Of a stretch of DNA of 28,760 nt, positions 1-7,699 are shown in pieces (position 1 is the first letter of the stretch; the number at the start of each line of letters is the position of its first letter). This DNA comes from Promethearchaeia archaeon (GTDB lineage Archaea; Asgardarchaeota; Lokiarchaeia; Sigyniarchaeales; SOKP01): positions 1 through 28,760 of the forward strand of contig JAHQWS010000238.1 in the NCBI GenBank assembly GCA_029856295.1. Reading direction: 5' to 3'. The notes beneath the pieces are model-generated. The model did no database searches and was not told the origin of the DNA. It worked only from the letters and a program-made list of their open reading frames with translations. Position numbers and translations under genes: made by a program.

Positions 1-69
1 GAATGTAAATAAATATAAATCTTTATTCGAAACTAATATAAATAGTGAGATATTGAGATGTTTTAAATA

Positions 70-77
70 ATATAAAA
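70..77 (+). promoter_or_regulatory. TATA box of the ECF S-component gene
   Basis: A TATAAAA-type element follows an AT-rich stretch. Transcription would start near base 98-100, giving a 5' leader of less than 10 bases before the ATG at 107, which matches the lack of a Shine-Dalgarno sequence there. The call is position and pattern only. Confidence 0.4.
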
Positions 78-106
78 AAGATCACTCAAAATTAAGTAGA
101 AAAAAA

Positions 107-715
107 ATGTCTGGTTCAGAAGAAAAAGAAACCTTTATGCCAAAAAGAACCCAATTTACAATACAATTGGCAGGAGCTGCTATTTTTAGTGCCCTTTCTC
201 TCGTAGTTTCCGTTTTTCTCGTTCCGATTTTACCAAGAACGCCGGAAGGGATGGCATTTTTCGATCCAGTATCAATTATATGGGTAGCATGCTTTTTGAT
301 ATTCGGTCCTATAGCGGGGATATTATGTTGCATTATTGGTATGATCCTTCTAATGCCCTTTGATCCATTTGCACCAATTGGTCCATTAATGAAATTTGCT
401 GCGACCCTATCATTGATTATAGTTCCTATTGTCTTGCTAAAGTTATATAAGCGCGAAGAGGGTGTATTAAAAAGCAAAATATTAAAAGATCGAAAGAAAT
501 ACATCATTTATGGGTTGTTAGGGACGGTATTTCGAATTGTTGTTATGGTAATTTTAAATATCATTGTGTACTTAGCTCTTTTTGGATCTCAAGGTTTAGA
601 ATATTGGATAGTATTGGTTATTTTAATTAATGCCCTTCAGAGTGTATGGGACTTGCTAATTCCTTACTTACTGGTTTACGGGACTAAACTTGACGAAAAA
701 TTCGAGATTTGGTAA
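107..715 (+). CDS. ECF-type transporter S component (substrate-binding membrane protein)
   Basis: A 202-residue, strongly hydrophobic protein with about five or six membrane segments (roughly residues 16-42, 50-80, 88-112, 128-155 and 165-192) and a short charged N-terminus. The first segment has the Ala-rich pattern LAGAAIFSALSLV and the second the G-P-x-A-G loop that recalls RibU-like S components of energy-coupling-factor vitamin transporters. Such proteins bind a vitamin or metal chelate and work with a shared EcfT and EcfA ATPases, none of which is in this window, so the substrate is unknown. There is no clear Shine-Dalgarno before the ATG at 107; an internal ATG at 137 is an alternative start. 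The gene stands alone and converges on the PAS gene. Another small integral membrane family is possible. Confidence 0.6.
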   Translation: MSGSEEKETFMPKRTQFTIQLAGAAIFSALSLVVSVFLVPILPRTPEGMAFFDPVSIIWVACFLIFGPIAGILCCIIGMILLMPFDPFAPIGPLMKFAATLSLIIVPIVLLKLYKREEGVLKSKILKDRKKYIIYGLLGTVFRIVVMVILNIIVYLALFGSQGLEYWIVLVILINALQSVWDLLIPYLLVYGTKLDEKFEIW

Positions 716-734
716 TAAAAAATAAATACCTTCC

Positions 735-744
735 TTTTTTTTTT
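735..744 (+). terminator. T-run terminator of the S-component gene
   Basis: Ten consecutive T residues lie 20 bases after the stop codon and just before the converging PAS gene. Archaeal RNA polymerase commonly ends at such T-tracts without a hairpin. Confidence 0.45.
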
Positions 745-748
745 GTAT

Positions 749-1555
749 TTATACTGCTTTTTTTAATCTTTCAAGTTCCTCTTGAATTGCGAGATCTTCC
801 TTTTTATGCTGATCTATGTCGTGAAATATTGCCTGAACAAAGATTTCTTTACCAATTCTAACAAGTGAAGCCTGTAGATTTGTCCAAATTAAATTTCTGT
901 CTTTTTTTTGCATTTGTAAATCCACACGATGTAAAACTTCTCCGCTTACCATTCGTTTAAAGAGGTCAAGAAGCACAGGTATATCTTTTGGCTGAATAGC
1001 TTGAAGTATTCTGAATTCTTTTTCGACTAATTCATTTTTTTTATATCCGAACAATTCGACAGTTCTAGGATTACACTCAATAATTACTCCTCTAGAGTTA
1101 ATTAATATTATAGCAAAAGGCGTATTTTCATATAGAGCACGATATCTATCTACAGACTCATTTAAGTACTTTTCTGCTATTACAAGCTCAGTAATATTTT
1201 TTGCGATTCCAAAAATAGCGTAAACTTTTCCTTCTTTTTTTATAGGGATGCCATATGTTTCAATATAGACATAATTGCCTTCTTTAGTTCTAAGTTTAAA
1301 AATTCCTGGTTTTTCTTGTTTTCCTTTTTTTATTAAGTCTTTTGTATTCTCAATAGCTATTTTTAACTGTTCTTCATCTAATAGATTTTGAAAGGTAATA
1401 TTTGGCAAATCTTCTCTTTCATAACCGAGAGTTGTTAAAGTAACATCATTAGCATCAATGAAATTCCCCTCTAAATCATTTACATATATAAAATCTAATG
1501 AGCAATCAAATAGTTCTTTAAATTTTCTTCTAATTTCTTCTTTATCAATTGACAT
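749..1555 (-). CDS. Two-PAS-domain sensor protein without output domain
   Basis: A 268-residue protein built of two PAS domains: PAS1 at about residues 10-127 (FIYVNDLEGNFIDANDVTL, ending in the PAC-type GIAKNITEL) and PAS2 at about 133-252 (LYENTPFAIILINSRGVIIE, ending in FHDIDQHKK). A short charged helix closes the protein. There is no histidine kinase, GGDEF or DNA-binding domain and no membrane segment, so it is a free soluble sensor that would have to pass its signal by protein contact. Family knowledge: PAS domains bind small ligands, haem or flavin and mediate dimers. The ligand cannot be told from the sequence. A partial histidine kinase lies at the far right end of the window, but nothing links the two directly. 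No Shine-Dalgarno is evident. Confidence 0.8.
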   Translation of the reverse strand: MSIDKEEIRRKFKELFDCSLDFIYVNDLEGNFIDANDVTLTTLGYEREDLPNITFQNLLDEEQLKIAIENTKDLIKKGKQEKPGIFKLRTKEGNYVYIETYGIPIKKEGKVYAIFGIAKNITELVIAEKYLNESVDRYRALYENTPFAIILINSRGVIIECNPRTVELFGYKKNELVEKEFRILQAIQPKDIPVLLDLFKRMVSGEVLHRVDLQMQKKDRNLIWTNLQASLVRIGKEIFVQAIFHDIDQHKKEDLAIQEELERLKKAV

Positions 1556-1725
1556 TTCTAACGTACTTTAACTCCAAAATGTAAAAAAAATAATTATTCT
1601 CTAACCCTTGTTAATTATTGATTAAGAATAATATATACTTTTTGGTAGAAACATTAGTTCTACTCCTATTTAAAATTTTATAAAAAAATTATGAAAAAAA
1701 AGAATATTATTACTAAAATTGATTT

Positions 1726-2559
1726 TTAATCTACCCAAAATCCTCGTGCTAAGCTTCTACGTTTATTCCAGAGACCATCCTTTCTCGAAAAGCCTAAAAC
1801 CCCTTTGCCCTGATCTGCATCTTTTATTTTCCAGAAGCCACTTACTGCTGCGGTCAACCCGGCGGATAGTACTTCAAATCCTTGTGCAGTGTATAAATCA
1901 CATTCAACATTACGATTTATTATAAATTTTAATTGGCGTAATCCTTGTTGATTTTTAGAAGTAAGTACTTCTAATAACTTTTTTACCTCAACATCCAGCT
2001 GATCATTTGGAACAACTCGGTTCCATAAATTCCATCCAACTGCCCGCCTAGCAGGTTGTAATGCTCCGATTAAGTTGATTTCCTTAGCTCTACGGCGCCC
2101 TATTAATCGGGCTAATCTGGTTGTACCCCCCCATCCTGGAGTGATCCCAACATCAACTTCAGGCATACCCCATTTAGCCCTTTCTGTAGCAATTACAAAA
2201 TCAACTGCCATTGTTATTTCCAAACCTCCACCCACAGCAAAACCATCTACTGCTGCGATTGTTATTTTGTCCAATTCCTCAAGCTGATTAGCCATATTTT
2301 GATAATACCGAGCTCTTCGAGTGATTTCATTAGCATCCCCCCACTTTATCATTTCTTTTATATCATCACCTACGCAAAAGTTTTCTCCCGCACCTTTGAT
2401 AACAACAAATTTTAATTTAGTTGATTGACGAACTCTTTCAACAGCTTCTACAATTTCATCAGAAAGTTTCATACTCAAAGCATTTAAGGCTTCTGGTCGA
2501 TTTAAAGTTATCCAAGCAACTTGATCTTTTTCTTCATAAATTAATTGTTCGAAATTCAT
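1726..2559 (-). CDS. Enoyl-CoA hydratase/isomerase family protein (crotonase 1)
   Basis: Crotonase-fold protein of 277 residues. It shows the N-terminal strand VAWITLNRPEALNAL, the oxyanion-hole segment GENFCVGDDI, and both acidic residues of a classic hydratase: the Glu in VGGGLE and the Glu in MPEVDVGITPGWGGT. It probably hydrates or isomerises an enoyl-CoA. The C-terminus after about residue 245 (GFSRKDGLWNKRR...FWVD) is unlike the usual end of the family and is rich in Trp, Lys and Arg. I chose the ATG at 2559, three codons inside the longest frame (ATG at 2568), because a TATA box at 2581-2590 would start a leaderless transcript about there and the usual family start MNFEQLIYEE falls on it. 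The nitroreductase gene lies 75 bases upstream on the same strand. Confidence 0.85.
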   Translation of the reverse strand: MNFEQLIYEEKDQVAWITLNRPEALNALSMKLSDEIVEAVERVRQSTKLKFVVIKGAGENFCVGDDIKEMIKWGDANEITRRARYYQNMANQLEELDKITIAAVDGFAVGGGLEITMAVDFVIATERAKWGMPEVDVGITPGWGGTTRLARLIGRRRAKEINLIGALQPARRAVGWNLWNRVVPNDQLDVEVKKLLEVLTSKNQQGLRQLKFIINRNVECDLYTAQGFEVLSAGLTAAVSGFWKIKDADQGKGVLGFSRKDGLWNKRRSLARGFWVD

Positions 2560-2580
2560 AAAATACATTCAAGTATTCTG

Positions 2581-2590
2581 ATATATAAAT
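2581..2590 (-). promoter_or_regulatory. TATA box of crotonase 1 gene
   Basis: On the minus strand the sequence reads ATTTATATAT. The distance to the ATG at 2559 is about 25 bases, as expected for a leaderless archaeal transcript. Confidence 0.45.
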
Positions 2591-2633
2591 ATTATTGAAA
2601 AAGATTTAAGTAAATTAATTAAAAAAAAGGGGT

Positions 2634-3209
2634 TTAAATTATTTTAAAAATAATATTATCTAAGGCTCTTTTAGGAACGTGCATAATCCATTTTTCATCT
2701 TTCCAATACTTAAAAGAATCTTTATATGGTTCCATGACTGATTCCTCATCAAGGTAGCCCAAACTTATTACATGTGTTATTTCATAATAATCAGGAATTT
2801 CAAGAAGGGGTCGAATTTTTCTTCCGTTAAAGGATCCCATCCAACAAGATCCGATGTTGAATTTCAGAGCACCCAGAAGAATATTTTCCACTGATGCACC
2901 AATATCATATTCAAAATAGCTTTTTTTAATATTTGTATTCACGAGAACAATGATGTAGGCGGTAGGACGCCTAAAAATCTCAGGATCTCGATCTTTTTTC
3001 GGAAGTGAAGCGGCCCATCTTACTAATGGAAATATTTTTGCCGTCATTTCAGGTGTATGGACAATGATATATTCAACGCTTTGTATATTACTCCCGGCGG
3101 GGGCAACTCGGGCATAATCAACTAGTTTTTTTAGAGTTTTAATGGGGATTGGATCCTGCTTGAATCTTCGGATTGTACGCCTTTTATAGATTGCTTCTTC
3201 GATATCCAA
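2634..3209 (-). CDS. Nitroreductase-family flavoprotein
   Basis: A 191-residue protein of typical single-domain nitroreductase length. It begins with the family signature DIEEAIYKRRTIRRFKQDPI, followed by APAGSNIQS (FMN phosphate and ring contacts) and the C-terminal GSCWMGSFNGRKIRPLLEIP segment that completes the FMN site. Members are FMN-dependent NAD(P)H oxidoreductases; natural substrates vary widely (quinones, enones, nitro compounds), so the role here is open. The start is a TTG directly after an in-frame TAA stop, with GTGAT about five bases before it; no ATG is available near the family start. It lies upstream of crotonase 1 on the same strand and could be cotranscribed with it. Confidence 0.82.
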   Translation of the reverse strand: MDIEEAIYKRRTIRRFKQDPIPIKTLKKLVDYARVAPAGSNIQSVEYIIVHTPEMTAKIFPLVRWAASLPKKDRDPEIFRRPTAYIIVLVNTNIKKSYFEYDIGASVENILLGALKFNIGSCWMGSFNGRKIRPLLEIPDYYEITHVISLGYLDEESVMEPYKDSFKYWKDEKWIMHVPKRALDNIIFKII

Positions 3210-3385
3210 TTATATCACAACTTTTAATTAATTGAATTTTAATTCTTAATTAGCACTAATAGATAATAAATATTTTTCTTAGATTTTATAATAATTAAGA
3301 AAAGCATTTGTTTGTGAAGATTTATTAATAATTCACACATAATACCCAATTAGCCACTTATAATAAAGAATAATCCTTCAAAAGG

Positions 3386-3389
3386 GGAG
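3386..3389 (+). promoter_or_regulatory. Shine-Dalgarno deciding an ATT start for crotonase 2
   Basis: GGAG (within AAAGGGGAG at 3381-3389) lies seven bases before ATT-TCA at 3397 and four before another ATT at 3394. There is no ATG, GTG or TTG in this frame between the stop at 3364 and a TTG at 3487 that is already inside the conserved crotonase fold. Confidence 0.5.
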
Positions 3390-3396
3390 TTATATT

Positions 3397-4194
3397 ATTT
3401 CAGAAAAAAACTATAAATATATTATCTATAAATTTAAGGAAGGTATTGGTACTATAACTCTTAATCGCCCAAATCACCTCAATGCATTGCAATATCCTTT
3501 GATCATGGAAATTGTAGATGTGCTTGAGACGAATATGAGAAATAAAGCATTAAGAGTGCTTGCAATTGAAGGTTCCGGTAAATCCTTCTGTTCGGGAGAT
3601 GATTTAAAGGATATGGGTCCAGATGGCGTAAAATTCAAACCATTAGAGGATGGGTCAGAAATTCCCCATCAAAGAATGTTATATCTTATTCGAGAAATCC
3701 AAAAACCTGTGGTTGCACTGCTCCATGGTCACTGTCTTGGTGCTGGATTTGAATTAGCATTAGCTTGTGATATTCGCCTTGCCTCAGATGATCTAAGAAT
3801 AGGAGATTATCGAGCATCTCGAGCCATATGTGTATTATGCGGGGCAAGTTGGCTCCTTCCTCGAATAGTGGGGTTTGGGAGAGCAACAGATATAATAATA
3901 ACTGGCCGATATCTTGATGCAAAAGAGGCTTTGGATATCGGTTTAGTAACTAAAGTATATCCGACGTCAGATTTTAGAGAAAATTCAAAAGATTATCTCA
4001 AGAAAATAGCTGTATTACCAACAAAATGTCTAGGATACAATAAAACTATGCTTAATTTTTCACAATATAATGAAATGATTCCCTCATTGCATAATGAATT
4101 CAAATTATATTGTAAAAATATCCGAACACATGATTTTGGAGAGGGTATGAAGTCTTTTTTAAAAAAAAGAGAACCAAAATTTACCGGCAGGTAG
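3397..4194 (+). CDS. Crotonase-family protein with altered active site (crotonase 2)
   Basis: About 265 residues with the crotonase pattern: GTITLNRPNHLNAL, then GKSFCSGDDLKDM, then the oxyanion-hole segment LGAGFELALACDIRLAS. The first catalytic Glu (in GAGFE) is kept. The second, which a hydratase has in a G-Q-P-E type motif, is replaced: the gap-free alignment puts Arg there (RIGDYRASRAICVLCGASW), and the following PGxGGT loop is also lost. Family knowledge says members lacking the second Glu often do not hydrate but isomerise, hydrolyse or cleave C-C bonds. The N-terminal strand is encoded upstream of the first TTG (3487), so translation must begin earlier; the best candidate is ATT at 3397. 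The ureohydrolase gene follows after 130 bases. Confidence 0.78.
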   Translation: MSEKNYKYIIYKFKEGIGTITLNRPNHLNALQYPLIMEIVDVLETNMRNKALRVLAIEGSGKSFCSGDDLKDMGPDGVKFKPLEDGSEIPHQRMLYLIREIQKPVVALLHGHCLGAGFELALACDIRLASDDLRIGDYRASRAICVLCGASWLLPRIVGFGRATDIIITGRYLDAKEALDIGLVTKVYPTSDFRENSKDYLKKIAVLPTKCLGYNKTMLNFSQYNEMIPSLHNEFKLYCKNIRTHDFGEGMKSFLKKREPKFTGR

Positions 4195-4323
4195 AGAATA
4201 ATAAAACTTAAATAGATTATATGGTTTAATCCTGAAATTAAAAAGCTTTCGATATTATGATAGAAATAGAATTATCTAAAATTCTATTCTTTAATGAAAA
4301 AATCAATTTTTGGTGTATAAAAT

Positions 4324-5253
4324 ATGAGTGATGTTGGTTCAGATTTGCCATTTGTAGGGATTCCGACATTTTGTAAATTCCCATATACAAAAATTTTAGA
4401 AAACATAGACGTCGCTGTTGTTGGAGCTCCATTAGATCAAGGAACAACTAATAGAACAGGTACAAGATATGGTCCACGAGCCATAAGAGAAGCTTCCCAG
4501 ATTTATGGTGCTTTCTTTAGTAAGGAAAAGGGAATTTATGATGTTGAGCTCGGAAGATTTAAGCTTAGAGGAACTAAAATTATCGATTATGGTGATATAG
4601 CTGTTGCTCCCACCTTAAGCGAATTAAATTTGGATTTAATAACTATGTCAGTACGCGATATAATACGCAAAAAGGTATTTCCAATTGTTCTTGGAGGTGA
4701 TCATTCCATTACTTTTCCAGTCGTCAGAGCATTTAAAAAAACACCAATGGATATAGTTCATTTTGATACCCATACGGATTTCTTAAATGAAGAATTCGGA
4801 ATTAAAATTTGCCATGCAAATCCTATTAAAAGGTCATCAGAGTTAAATAATGTAAATAAAATAACTCAAATAGGGATTAGGGGTTTAGTGAACCCTATAT
4901 ACATGACAGAAGAAGCAATGAAGTATGGTGCTAATATAATCACCGCAGAGAAAGCGATAAATTTAGGAATGAAATGGGTGATAGATCAAATACCAGAATC
5001 CGAAAATTTGTATGTCACTATAGATATTGATGCTCTGGATCCCTCATGTGCCCCAGGAACAGGCACTCCTGAACCTGGAGGTTTTAATTATCTTCAGATG
5101 AGGGAAATGCTCACAGCTCTTCCCGAAAAAGGAAATATAGTAGGGTTCGATATAGTTGAAGTGAATCCACTTTATGATCCAGCGGGAATCACGGCTCAAG
5201 TGGCAGCAAGATTAATTATAGACTTCTTAGCTGCCATCATGGAAAAGAAATAG
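4324..5253 (+). CDS. Ureohydrolase (agmatinase/arginase family)
   Basis: A 309-residue protein with the full ureohydrolase fold. Six metal ligands are visible: His127 in GGDHS, Asp148, His150 and Asp152 in HFDTHTD, and Asp234 and Asp236 in TIDIDALDP. The N-terminal GTRYGPRAIREAS loop and the GTGTPEPGG loop match agmatinase-type enzymes. These di-manganese enzymes release urea (or a related product) from guanidino or amidino compounds. The substrate-contacting loop reads ICHANP rather than the more usual form, so agmatine should not be assumed; guanidinobutyrate or another amidine is possible. GGTG lies eight bases before the ATG. The CMD-family gene follows after 64 bases. Such a gene is unexpected within an acyl-CoA locus. 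Confidence 0.87.
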   Translation: MSDVGSDLPFVGIPTFCKFPYTKILENIDVAVVGAPLDQGTTNRTGTRYGPRAIREASQIYGAFFSKEKGIYDVELGRFKLRGTKIIDYGDIAVAPTLSELNLDLITMSVRDIIRKKVFPIVLGGDHSITFPVVRAFKKTPMDIVHFDTHTDFLNEEFGIKICHANPIKRSSELNNVNKITQIGIRGLVNPIYMTEEAMKYGANIITAEKAINLGMKWVIDQIPESENLYVTIDIDALDPSCAPGTGTPEPGGFNYLQMREMLTALPEKGNIVGFDIVEVNPLYDPAGITAQVAARLIIDFLAAIMEKK

Positions 5254-5317
5254 TATAATTATTTAATTACATTTGAAAATCAAAAAATATTAATAATAAA
5301 AAAAAGGATAAAATAAA

Positions 5318-5908
5318 ATGGAAAAAAAAATCAAAAGAAAAGAACCTAAACGTCTCTCAAAACCTCGAATAAGACCCTTAGAAGAATCTGAATGGGATGA
5401 AGAATCTCGAGCGCTTATAGATGGCTTAAGAAAAGGAAGTAGTGGCCCAGTCCTTAATATTATGAAAACACTGGCCAATTATTCAAAACTATATAAACGG
5501 TGGCGTGTCTTTGGGAACCACGTATTATTCAAGTCATCTTTGCCTCCACGAGATCGAGAAATTCTCATTCTACGTATCGGATGGCTCTGCCGTTCAGAAT
5601 ACGAGTGGGGTCAACATGTGGTTATAGGAAAGCAGGCAGGACTCAAGGATGAAGAAATCCAGAGAATTATAGAGGGTCCATACGCAGCAAGATTGGATCC
5701 ATTTGAAATGACTTTACTCCGTGCAGTAGATGAACTTTATATCGATGCTTTCATTAGCAATGAGGTTTGGAACGCTCTCGCAGAACGATATAATACTCAC
5801 CAATTAATGGATGTTATCTTCACTGTTGGCCAGTATAATTTAGTATCGTGGGCTCTTAATTCTCTAGGTGTCCAAAGGGAAAAAGGATTAAAAGGTTTTC
5901 CAAAATGA
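5318..5908 (+). CDS. Carboxymuconolactone decarboxylase (CMD)-family protein
   Basis: A 196-residue helical protein of the CMD/AhpD superfamily. The core motif at residues 90-107 reads LCRSEYEWGQHVVIGKQA and carries Cys91, Glu94, Glu96, Trp97 and His100. The E-x-x-W-x-x-H pattern places it nearer gamma-carboxymuconolactone decarboxylase-like proteins than AhpD, which needs a CxxC pair that is absent here. Members include decarboxylases of aromatic ring-cleavage pathways and thiol-dependent peroxidases, and many remain unassigned. The first 20 residues are very rich in Lys and Arg. AAGGA lies nine bases before the ATG. It sits between the ureohydrolase and the DUF35/thiolase pair on the same strand. 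Confidence 0.82.
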   Translation: MEKKIKRKEPKRLSKPRIRPLEESEWDEESRALIDGLRKGSSGPVLNIMKTLANYSKLYKRWRVFGNHVLFKSSLPPRDREILILRIGWLCRSEYEWGQHVVIGKQAGLKDEEIQRIIEGPYAARLDPFEMTLLRAVDELYIDAFISNEVWNALAERYNTHQLMDVIFTVGQYNLVSWALNSLGVQREKGLKGFPK

Positions 5909-5947
5909 AATACGGGAGTAAATGAACTTATGAGGAAAAACAAGTAA

Positions 5948-5954
5948 TTATAAA
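5948..5954 (+). promoter_or_regulatory. Possible TATA box before the DUF35/thiolase pair
   Basis: A TTATAAA element would place the transcript start near 5978, about 30 bases before the ATG at 6007. This is a pattern match in AT-rich DNA and is weak. Confidence 0.3.
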
Positions 5955-6006
5955 TGTCAAATCAACCAAATTAAAATTAATAGAATAAAAGAATATATTT
6001 TCAATT

Positions 6007-6372
6007 ATGAAAAGACATCCCTTATTTGTTGAAGGCAAATTAAACGCAGGAAAATGTAATGATTGTGAATACATTCGTTTTCCTCGAATGGATTATTGTA
6101 ATAAATGTCAATCTATGAATATCTCAGATTATCTAGTAGGTCCGAAGGGGAAACTTATGAGTTATACGATATCATTTAGCAAACCTATGGTAGGAGGTAT
6201 AAAACCTCCTTATCCCTATGCGGTCGCGAGATTTGATACGGAGAACGGGAATCATATTGACGTATTCGGGGCGATACTTTCACAAGAACCATTTGAGGAT
6301 ATTAAAATAAATAGAGATGTAATACTCGTAAGTGATAAATTATTAGTAAAATTTAAAATGGGAAGTGATTAA
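6007..6372 (+). CDS. DUF35 zinc-ribbon/OB-fold protein, thiolase partner
   Basis: A 121-residue protein with a zinc ribbon (Cys17, Cys20, Cys31, Cys34) followed by an OB-fold beta domain (about residues 45-120, with GKLMSYTISF and PYPYAVARFD). This is the DUF35 family. In archaea it binds thiolase and, in the acetoacetyl-CoA thiolase/HMG-CoA synthase complex, acts as a scaffold that shares a CoA site; the BbsA partner of benzylsuccinyl-CoA thiolase belongs to the same family. The thiolase gene starts only five bases after its stop, so the two are surely cotranscribed and probably form one complex. No Shine-Dalgarno precedes the ATG. Confidence 0.88.
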   Translation: MKRHPLFVEGKLNAGKCNDCEYIRFPRMDYCNKCQSMNISDYLVGPKGKLMSYTISFSKPMVGGIKPPYPYAVARFDTENGNHIDVFGAILSQEPFEDIKINRDVILVSDKLLVKFKMGSD

Positions 6373-6377
6373 GAAAA

Positions 6378-7568
6378 ATGAGAAACGTAGCCGTAGTTGG
6401 GGCAGGGGTCTTTCCATTCGGAAGGCATCATGACCTTTTATATGTTGAAATGGGAAGAGATGCTGTGAATGACGCGATTAAAGATACCGGGATAGACAGA
6501 AAAGAGATTCAATCTTGTTATGTGGGCACAACTGGAGGAGTAGGCGTTGGACATGAAATTGTTAATGAGACTGGAATCATAGGGATTCCAATTACAAGGG
6601 TTGAAAATGCTTGTGTTTCTGGTTCGAATGCATTTCGGATGGCTTGGATGGATGTAGCTTTAGGTATAAGTGATATTTCCTTAGTTATTGGAATAGAGAA
6701 AATGAAAGATAGTTCAATGGGAGAAGCTGCCGGGGGAACAGGCAGATTCAAACTTGAAATGAAAGCCATGGCAAAGAACATTTCGATGGCAAGTTTCGGG
6801 TTGATGGGTCCACCAGGCTATTTTGCACTTGCCGCTCATCGTCATATGGCAGAATTTGGAACTACCAAAGAAGATCTCGCAAGTGTAACCGTAAAAAGCA
6901 GAACGAATGCGAACAATAATCCAAAAGCAGAATATCAGAATATTATGACAGTCGACGAGGTACTAAATGATAAAATGATTAATCCCCCGCTTACTCGTAG
7001 CCAATGTTGCCCTAAAACTGATGGAGCTGCTGCCGTCATTATTATGAGCGAAAAATTAGCCAAAAAATATTCTGATACTCCCGTTTGGGTAAAAGGTTCG
7101 GCCATGACAAGCTCTATTATCATGGATTTACTTTCAAATCTATCAGCTATGCCTAACATTAAATCTTCAAGAATGGCATATGATATGGCAAAAGTTGAAG
7201 CAAAAGATTTCTATAAAAATGGATTTGTCGAGGTACACGATTGCTTCTCTATTTCGGAAATTTTACATTCTGAAGATTTCGGATGGGCCAAAAAAGGTGA
7301 AGGTCCAAAGATTTTAAATGAGGGAATAACCCAAAAAGATGGAGATCTCCCTATAAATCCTTCAGGAGGCCTTCTTTCTTGCGGGCATCCTCTTGGAGCT
7401 ACAGGTGTCCGACAGATTGCCGAAGTACTTTTCCAAATGAGAAAAGATAAAGAAGTTGCAAAACGCCAGGTTCCTGATGGAAATCTAAATTTGGCTCTCA
7501 CTCACACGATGGGTCAACCTATGTTGGGTTTTACCAGTTGTGTGCATGTATTTTCAAGAAATCTCTAA
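6378..7568 (+). CDS. Thiolase 1 (acetyl-CoA acetyltransferase / SCP-x type)
   Basis: A 396-residue thiolase-fold protein. The nucleophilic Cys79 lies in VENACVSGS, His287 in VEVHDCFSISE and His337 in GGLLSCGHPLGATG, which is the SCP-x/lipid-transfer-like thiolase arrangement. It lacks the C-terminal GGG-CGG Cys motif of classical thiolases; the end reads LALTHTMGQPMLGFTS. It would cleave or condense acyl-CoA. This type works with a DUF35 partner, and one is encoded immediately upstream (five-base gap). A paralogue is encoded at 12168-13415 without its own DUF35 gene, so both thiolases might use the same partner. A T-rich stretch follows the stop. Confidence 0.9.
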   Translation: MRNVAVVGAGVFPFGRHHDLLYVEMGRDAVNDAIKDTGIDRKEIQSCYVGTTGGVGVGHEIVNETGIIGIPITRVENACVSGSNAFRMAWMDVALGISDISLVIGIEKMKDSSMGEAAGGTGRFKLEMKAMAKNISMASFGLMGPPGYFALAAHRHMAEFGTTKEDLASVTVKSRTNANNNPKAEYQNIMTVDEVLNDKMINPPLTRSQCCPKTDGAAAVIIMSEKLAKKYSDTPVWVKGSAMTSSIIMDLLSNLSAMPNIKSSRMAYDMAKVEAKDFYKNGFVEVHDCFSISEILHSEDFGWAKKGEGPKILNEGITQKDGDLPINPSGGLLSCGHPLGATGVRQIAEVLFQMRKDKEVAKRQVPDGNLNLALTHTMGQPMLGFTSCVHVFSRNL

Positions 7569-7640
7569 TTTTTTAATAATTTTTTTAGTTTTCTTCGTTG
7601 TTACTAATATACATTGAAATCTTAATTGACGAAGTAAAGT

Positions 7641-7648
7641 TTTATAAA
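7641..7648 (+). promoter_or_regulatory. TATA box of FAD-linked oxidase 1 gene
   Basis: TTTATAAA is preceded by the purine-rich GAAGTAAAG, which resembles a BRE. Transcription would start near 7670, leaving a leader of about 30 bases with a GGTGAT Shine-Dalgarno. Confidence 0.5.
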
Positions 7649-7699
7649 GATTTTAGAAATAATATAATTTAATTACATCTTAAAATATGGGTGATAAAT

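Noticed and set aside
82..507. Long minus-strand reading frame opposite the first gene
   Set aside because: It mirrors a clearly hydrophobic, transporter-like plus-strand frame and has no domain or start signal of its own. The same holds for the other antisense frames in the window.
3210..3396. Intergenic region between the nitroreductase and crotonase 2 checked for a small gene or RNA
   Set aside because: AT-rich with scattered TATA-like words and many stops; nothing beyond a probable divergent promoter region can be supported.
6518..6781. Antisense frames within thiolase 1 (also 6935-7159 and 7211-7501)
   Set aside because: They are opposite a gene with complete catalytic motifs and show only complement-type codon composition.
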